Source: Castellaniella ginsengisoli
GTDB taxonomy: Bacteria; Pseudomonadota; Gammaproteobacteria; Burkholderiales; Burkholderiaceae_B
DNA length: 64,000 nt
Reading direction: 5' to 3' (one strand)
Assembly: GCF_039523235.1 (NCBI RefSeq)
Contig: NZ_BAAAEX010000003.1
This document shows positions 61,109-64,000 of this stretch, piece after piece. Under the pieces are notes generated by a model that did no database searches, was not told where the DNA came from, and was given only the letters and a program-made list of their open reading frames with translations. The stretch's first letter is position 1. Each line of letters begins with the position of its first letter. The translations under genes were made by a program, and so were the position numbers.

Positions 61109-61906
61109 ATGCAAGCGAATCTAGAAAAATTTAAAAAAGATTTGAAAAAGCTATCAAAAAACGGGGAGCTTTTGTTGCTGTCGATGCAATATTCATGTCA
61201 TCCGGAGCAAGTCGAAGAAGCTTATGGGGACGACTTTGACAAGCTCAAGAAATTAATGCCTAATTTTGGTCATGACTATCAAACATGGTACTCGGAATCA
61301 AAGGCACTAATTAAACAGCTTCTTCCAGATAGATTGGGGGACTTCACTAGGCATTATGAGAAACCCAAGCCTAGAAAAGATATAACCTTTGAAAATTACA
61401 GAATTGAAGATTATCTTCAGGGGCTCCGGGTAACAAGGGGGTGGGAGAAAGAATTAGTAGTTGGCCCTTCCGCCGCAATTCCTCATCTAGAACAACAGCT
61501 GGCTATTGTTAAAGCCGTTTCAGCTAGGTTTGAAAGTTCGCTTTTTGATATACGACAGCTAGTTCAGGCTGACCTGTTTGATTCCGAAATATCTGCCGCG
61601 CAAGAATTGCTTAAAAATGGATTTATTCGGGCGGCGGGAGCAATCGCAGGCGTGGTGTTGGAAAAGCACTTAGGGCAGGTTGCACAAAATCATAACGTTA
61701 CAACTAGGAAGAAAAATCCTAGCATAAGTGATTTTAATGACCTTTTGAAAAATGATGATGTTCTAGATACTCCTGCTTGGCGACAAATTCAAAGACTGGG
61801 AGATATTAGGAATCTCTGCGATCATAGTAAGGATCGTGAACCAACTAAAGATGAAGTGCAAGAGCTTATAAGTGGTGTTGAAAAATTTACAAAAACACTT
61901 TTCTAA
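61109..61906 (+). CDS. Hypothetical protein with a C-terminal HEPN-like RNase motif (island cargo)
   Basis: 265 residues, markedly A+T-rich. The N-terminal half is helical and highly charged (QANLEKFKKDLKKLSKNGELL) with no family I recognise. The C-terminal 110 residues (SEISAAQELLKNGFIRAAGAIAG, then VLEKHLG) resemble HEPN/DUF4145-type helical bundles and contain RNLCDH, which fits the RNxxxH catalytic motif of HEPN ribonucleases. AAGG lies upstream of the ATG. A defensive RNase role is inferred from motif and island setting. Confidence 0.65.
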   Translation: MQANLEKFKKDLKKLSKNGELLLLSMQYSCHPEQVEEAYGDDFDKLKKLMPNFGHDYQTWYSESKALIKQLLPDRLGDFTRHYEKPKPRKDITFENYRIEDYLQGLRVTRGWEKELVVGPSAAIPHLEQQLAIVKAVSARFESSLFDIRQLVQADLFDSEISAAQELLKNGFIRAAGAIAGVVLEKHLGQVAQNHNVTTRKKNPSISDFNDLLKNDDVLDTPAWRQIQRLGDIRNLCDHSKDREPTKDEVQELISGVEKFTKTLF

Positions 61907-61949
61907 TAATCAGTTATTGGGTGGTTTTCTTTTCGTTCGCAGTATTTTA

Positions 61950-61968
61950 GTGTCAACGAAGCGTCAAC
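61950..61968 (+). repeat. Tandem GTGTCAAC-type motifs, right end of the island
   Basis: GTGTCAAC-GAA-GCGTCAAC, same 11-bp period and same orientation as the pair at 59247-59265. The 95 bp between this and the right repeat hold no gene I can see. Confidence 0.5.
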
Positions 61969-62063
61969 CGCATAGCAAAACACAGCATATGCATAGCGGC
62001 TGATGAGTGACCTAACCATTTGATTGCAAAGATAAAGCATCATCAATGCATCGCCTTCAAACT

Positions 62064-62117
62064 GAATCATAATCCGCAGGTCCCCTGTTCGAATCAGGGA
62101 TGCGCCACCAGAATTTC
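62064..62117 (+). repeat. Right attachment repeat (attR), partial tRNA copy
   Basis: A 54-bp perfect copy of 59130-59183, containing the tRNA from the anticodon stem to CCA. It lacks the acceptor 5' strand and D-arm, so it is not a functional tRNA gene. Confidence 0.88.
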
Positions 62118-62137
62118 CCCTGTTAAATCAGGACGTT

Positions 62138-62164
62138 AACGCCACCCTCAGCGGTGGCGTTTTT
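62138..62164 (+). terminator. Intrinsic terminator after the right repeat
   Basis: AACGCCACC-CTCAGC-GGTGGCGTT followed by TTTT. It occupies the same relative place as the hairpin after the intact tRNA, with several base differences, suggesting this is the original tRNA terminator displaced by the insertion. Confidence 0.75.
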
Positions 62165-62349
62165 GTTTTCCGCATCCTGGCGGGCGCACGGCCTGCAAAA
62201 CCTTGCCCGCCCATTCCCCTCCCGTCAGCGGATGCAAGCCATCGCCACCATGTCGCCATCGCCCCTGAGTTTGTCGCGAACGCCACTTCGCATGTGCCCA
62301 CCCCTGGGTGAATATATCGGCTCATTGACTCAACCTTCAGGAGAACAGG

Positions 62350-62898
62350 ATGAAAAAACGCGGCCTGGTCGTCGTCGATCTGCAAAACGAGTATCTGCCC
62401 GCCGGCAAGCTGCCTCTTTCCGGCATTGCTGCTGCTGCGGCCAATGCAGCCCGTGCTCTCGTGGATGCACGAAAAAAAGGCATCCCTGTCTTCCATGTCC
62501 GCCATGAATCCTCCAAGAACAACGCCCCGGTGTTCGTGCCGGGCACCAGCGGCGTCGAAATCCAACCAGCCGTGGCGCCCGTCGGCGACGAGCCCGTCAT
62601 CGTCAAGCACTTCATCAATGCGTTTCGGGACACCGATCTCAAGAAGCATCTCGATGCGCGCGGCGTTGAGGAAATCGTGGTGGTCGGCGCGATGAGCCAT
62701 ATGTGCGTCGACGCCATCGTTCGGGCTGCAGTCGACATGGGCTACCCGGCCACGGTGCTGCATGATGCCTGTGCAACGATGGACCTGGAATTCAACGGCG
62801 TCGCCGTTCCCGCCGCTCAGGTGCATGCAGCCATGATGGCCGCCTTCGTGTTCGGTTATGGTACGGTGAAGTCGGTCGACGAGTACCTGGCCGCCTGA
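62350..62898 (+). CDS. Cysteine hydrolase, isochorismatase family
   Basis: 182 residues, ATG behind CAGGAG. The catalytic triad of the family is visible: Asp10 (VVVDLQNEY), Lys86 (VIVKHFINAF) and Cys119 (SHMCVDAIVRAA). The family hydrolyses amides or vinyl ethers (nicotinamidase, N-carbamoyl amidohydrolase, isochorismatase); the exact substrate is unknown. The neighbouring GlxA-type regulator, just downstream in the same direction, may control it. Confidence 0.9.
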   Translation: MKKRGLVVVDLQNEYLPAGKLPLSGIAAAAANAARALVDARKKGIPVFHVRHESSKNNAPVFVPGTSGVEIQPAVAPVGDEPVIVKHFINAFRDTDLKKHLDARGVEEIVVVGAMSHMCVDAIVRAAVDMGYPATVLHDACATMDLEFNGVAVPAAQVHAAMMAAFVFGYGTVKSVDEYLAA

Positions 62899-62960
62899 CC
62901 ATGCCGCACGCCTGTGGCCAGCCGCAGGATGCGCAGAGCGCTTCAGGGAAATCCAGACAC

Positions 62961-63944
62961 ATGGACAAGAGCGAACGGATTGAAATCGGGATCGTCCTTT
63001 ACCCCCAGGCACAAATGGCCGCCGTGCTCGGGCTGACCGACCTCTTCATGATCGCCGAACGGATGGCGGCCCTTCACGGTCCGGAACACGCCCCCGCATT
63101 GCGCCTGACCCATTGGAAACCGAAGTCCCCGGCAGGCGCGCCGGTTCGCATCCACGATTCCCGCCCTTCTGACGGCGGGATGCCCCGGACGCTGATCCTG
63201 CCGCCCAGCCTCGAAGCCCCGATTTCACCCCAGGCTGCCGCCCCTTACGTGAACTGGCTGATCTCCCGGCACCAAGCGGGCACCATGCTGGCATCCGTGT
63301 GCGCCGGTGCCTTCCTGCTCGGAGAAACCGGCCTGCTGGCCGGACGCACCATCACCACCCATTGGCGATACACGGAAAAATTCAACGCACGTTTCCCGGG
63401 CGTCAAGTTGAACGTCGACCAACTCATCATCGATGACGGCGACATCCTGACTGCAGGAGGCGCAATGGCCTGGACGGACCTGGGATTGCACCTGGTCGAC
63501 CGCTATCTGGGCGCGGTCGTGATGATCGAAACGGCGCAAACGCTGCTGATCGACCCTCCCGGCCGGCAGCAACGCTACTACAGCGCTTTTGCGCCACGGA
63601 TGTCGCACGGGGACGCCGCCATCCTTGCGGTGCAACATTGGCTCCGGGAAACCGGGGCGAAGCATGTTTCCCTGGCTGACATGGCCCGGCGCGCAGGAAT
63701 GGAGGAGCGCACCTTCCTGCGCCGGTTTCGCAAGGCCACAGGCATGACCACCACTGACTATGCCCAACGCCTGCGCGTGGCCCGGGCGCGCGAGATGCTG
63801 CAGACCACCGTCGCGCCCATCGATACGATCGCCTGGAAGGTCGGCTACAACGACCCCGGCGCTTTTCGCAAGGTGTTCACCCGTGTCGTGGGCTTGACGC
63901 CCGGGGCATACCGCCAACGGTTCAGCACGGGAACAGGCGGTTGA
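62961..63944 (+). CDS. GlxA-family transcriptional regulator (DJ-1/PfpI domain plus AraC HTH)
   Basis: 327 residues from ATG 62961 with AGGGAA upstream; an ATG at 62901 just after the hydrolase stop is an alternative. The N-terminal DJ-1/PfpI-like domain includes the elbow ASVCAGAFLLGETGLLAGR and TTHWRY, and the C-terminal AraC HTH pair is DMARRAGMEERTFLRRFRKATG and IAWKVGYNDPGAFRKVF. GlxA-type regulators often act on adjacent amine or amide catabolism genes, consistent with the upstream hydrolase. Confidence 0.9.
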   Translation: MDKSERIEIGIVLYPQAQMAAVLGLTDLFMIAERMAALHGPEHAPALRLTHWKPKSPAGAPVRIHDSRPSDGGMPRTLILPPSLEAPISPQAAAPYVNWLISRHQAGTMLASVCAGAFLLGETGLLAGRTITTHWRYTEKFNARFPGVKLNVDQLIIDDGDILTAGGAMAWTDLGLHLVDRYLGAVVMIETAQTLLIDPPGRQQRYYSAFAPRMSHGDAAILAVQHWLRETGAKHVSLADMARRAGMEERTFLRRFRKATGMTTTDYAQRLRVARAREMLQTTVAPIDTIAWKVGYNDPGAFRKVFTRVVGLTPGAYRQRFSTGTGG

Positions 63945-63966
63945 CGCAGTCGCCGCCAGGCAGCAT

Positions 63967-63986
63967 CCGCTGATCCGGATCAGCGG
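63967..63986. repeat. 20-bp perfect palindrome near the window end
   Basis: CCGCTGATCCGGATCAGCGG lies 22 bp after the regulator stop. There is no T-run, so it is not a clear terminator. Confidence 0.45.
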
Positions 63987-64000
63987 GGCCATGCGCCCAG

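Larger units (their letters stand above)
59130..62134. mobile_element. Small integrative island at a tRNA 3' end, integrases decayed
   Basis: About 3 kb between the direct repeats is richer in A+T and has different codon use from both flanks. It contains an IntI-like integrase pseudogene, a C-terminal integrase fragment in the opposite orientation, two intact-looking cargo genes (60042, 61109), and paired GTGTCAAC motifs near each end. With no complete integrase it should not be able to move by itself. Confidence 0.8.

Noticed and set aside
62064..62110. A second complete tRNA gene at the right island end
   Set aside because: Only the part from the anticodon stem to CCA is present; the acceptor 5' strand and D-arm are replaced by unrelated sequence.
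63967..63986. Terminator after the GlxA-type regulator
   Set aside because: The palindrome is perfect but has no T-run on either side, and the window ends 14 bp later.

Overview
The window is G+C-rich chromosomal DNA of a betaproteobacterium, most likely a facultatively anaerobic, possibly denitrifying member of the Alcaligenaceae/Burkholderiales. This rests on gene content and codon use only. The supporting genes are a split class III ribonucleotide reductase, O2-independent coproporphyrinogen oxidase, the UbiUVT set for O2-independent ubiquinone synthesis, a DNR-type Crp/Fnr regulator and an NnrS-like membrane protein.

Layout. (1) 1-16.9 kb, minus strand: a capsule-type export locus. From its promoter end it encodes a one-module reducing polyketide synthase, an alpha-oxoamine synthase, a KpsE-like protein, an OPX lipoprotein, KpsM and KpsT, then a large HAD/glycosyltransferase-like fusion and a truncated methyltransferase. 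A cytochrome P450 is divergent from it. (2) 18.5-31.1 kb: small housekeeping genes, then the anaerobic-metabolism block (nrdD, a separate glycyl-radical protein, nrdG, ubiT-ubiV-ubiU, DUF2249 genes, NnrS-like, DNR-like, hemN), with FNR/DNR-type and NrdR-type sites. (3) 31.4-44 kb: an Mrp cation/proton antiporter operon with fused A-B subunits, Kup with a two-component system, and a tonB-exbB-exbD operon behind a candidate Fur box. (4) 44-59 kb: core genes (SDR, tRNA-Leu, rnr, rlmB, a Cys/Met PLP enzyme, HU, tRNA-Val, mnmH-selD, HerA-like ATPase, tag, DUF3293, FMN glutamate-synthase-like, diguanylate cyclase). (5) 59.1-62.1 kb: an A+T-richer island in the 3' half of a CAT-anticodon tRNA gene, bounded by a 54-bp perfect direct repeat. 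It holds decayed integrases, a possible PD-(D/E)XK-like gene and a HEPN-motif gene. (6) 62.3-64 kb: an isochorismatase-family hydrolase and a GlxA-type AraC regulator.

Three points deserve most attention. The capsule exporter is operonic with a PKS plus alpha-oxoamine synthase, the same enzyme logic as fumonisin synthesis, which suggests a sphingoid-like lipid. The glycyl-radical segment of NrdD is encoded as its own 60-residue protein. The tRNA-linked island carries uncharacterised, possibly defensive cargo.
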